Source: CAZKTS01 sp964555735 (GTDB lineage: Bacteria > Actinomycetota > Acidimicrobiia > IMCC26256 > PALSA-555). From it: a DNA stretch of 6,260 nt. Positions within the stretch are counted from its first letter, which is position 1, and each line of letters begins with the position of its first letter. Location: NCBI GenBank assembly GCA_964555735.1, contig CAZKTS010000187.1, positions 1 to 6,260 on the forward strand, given 5' to 3'. Under the pieces are notes generated by a model. It searched no databases, had not been told where the DNA came from, and worked only from the letters and a program-made list of their open reading frames with translations. A program made the position numbers and the translations under genes. Positions 5,708 to 6,260 of this stretch are shown here, in pieces.

Positions 5708-6260
5708 TGGCGCCCACCCGCGTCTCGATCCTCGGGTCGACCGGGTCGATCGGCACCCAGACCCTCGACGTCATCCGTCGCCACCGCGCCGCCTACGAGG
5801 TGGTCGCGCTCGTGGCGGGCCGCAACACCGAGCTGCTCGACGCACAGGCTGCGGAGTTCGACGTGCCCGCCGCCAACGTGCGCAGTGGCATCACCGACCC
5901 CGTCGCGCTCGCCGATCTCGCCGCGCTGCCCGAGGTCGACGTCGTCATCAACGGCGTCGTCGGCTTCGCCGGCCTCCCCGCCACGATCGCTGCGCTCGAG
6001 GCCGGCAAGCGCCTTGCGCTCGCCAACAAGGAGAGCCTCATCGCCGGCGGCCCGGTGGTGGCCGCCGCGCGCGCCAAGGGCGGGGCGGGGGAGATCGTGC
6101 CGGTCGACTCCGAGCACTCCGCGCTCTACCAGGCGCTCCGTGCGGGACAGCGCAGCGAGGTGCGCAAGCTGATCCTCACCGCGAGCGGCGGCCCGTTCCG
6201 CGGCCGCACCAAGGCCGAGCTCGAGCACGTCGCGGTCGAGGACGCGCTCAAGCACCCCAC
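5708..6260 (+). CDS. dxr: 1-deoxy-D-xylulose 5-phosphate reductoisomerase, N-terminal part (3' end outside window)
   Basis: DXR converts DXP to 2-C-methyl-D-erythritol 4-phosphate with NADPH and a divalent metal, the committed step of the MEP isoprenoid pathway, in the cytoplasm. The first 184 codons are present of a normal length near 390. The NADPH-binding loop reads ILGSTGSIGTQTLDV (8-22). VVGFAGLPATIAALEAGK is followed by ALANKES (104-110). The metal- and substrate-binding PVDSEHSALYQAL contains D134, S135 and E136, and LTASGGPFRG follows. The GTG at 5708 directly abuts the cdsA TAG with no Shine-Dalgarno of note, so translation probably depends on coupling to cdsA. NKES occurs about 17 residues earlier than in E. 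coli DXR, because the stretch between about residues 50 and 70 is shorter; the frame is continuous and the motifs on both sides are intact. Confidence 0.96.

Overview
The window is GC-rich chromosomal DNA whose codon positions are strongly biased to G or C. It carries a well-known bacterial housekeeping cluster in the order tsf - pyrH - frr - cdsA - dxr. GTG starts, the high GC content, a secreted metallopeptidase of a type common in Actinobacteria, and a long acidic N-terminal extension on CdsA suggest a high-GC actinobacterium. I lean towards the Acidimicrobiia, but that placement rests on recalled resemblance and was not tested. I see no tRNA, rRNA, CRISPR array, insertion sequence or phage gene.

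Layout. The left edge holds the last 86 codons of tsf (elongation factor Ts). Convergent to it, and sharing a CTAG that gives both genes their stop codon, is a minus-strand gene for a secreted HExxH metallopeptidase-like protein (259-1674). An 82-bp divergent region (1675-1756) separates it from a plus-strand gene for a five-helix membrane protein of unknown function (1757-2527). A 14-bp perfect inverted repeat follows. Then come pyrH (UMP kinase), frr (ribosome recycling factor), cdsA (CDP-diacylglycerol synthase with an unusual N-terminal extension of about 255 residues) and the first 184 codons of dxr (DXP reductoisomerase), which runs off the right edge.

How the genes relate. tsf and frr act in translation, pyrH makes UDP for nucleotide pools, cdsA makes CDP-diacylglycerol for phospholipids, and dxr commits carbon to isoprenoids by the MEP pathway. 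The ancestral tsf-pyrH adjacency is interrupted by the divergent metallopeptidase and membrane-protein pair, so pyrH-frr probably has its own promoter. A second break probably lies between frr and cdsA, where there are two small hairpins and a -10-like hexamer nine bases before the cdsA ATG. cdsA and dxr abut with no spacing and are probably co-transcribed and translationally coupled.

Nothing here amounts to a clearly new multi-gene system. The parts most worth a second look are the uncharacterised divergent pair inserted in a core operon, the Trp- and acid-rich CdsA extension, the hairpin spanning both convergent stop codons, and the possible leaderless starts of two genes.
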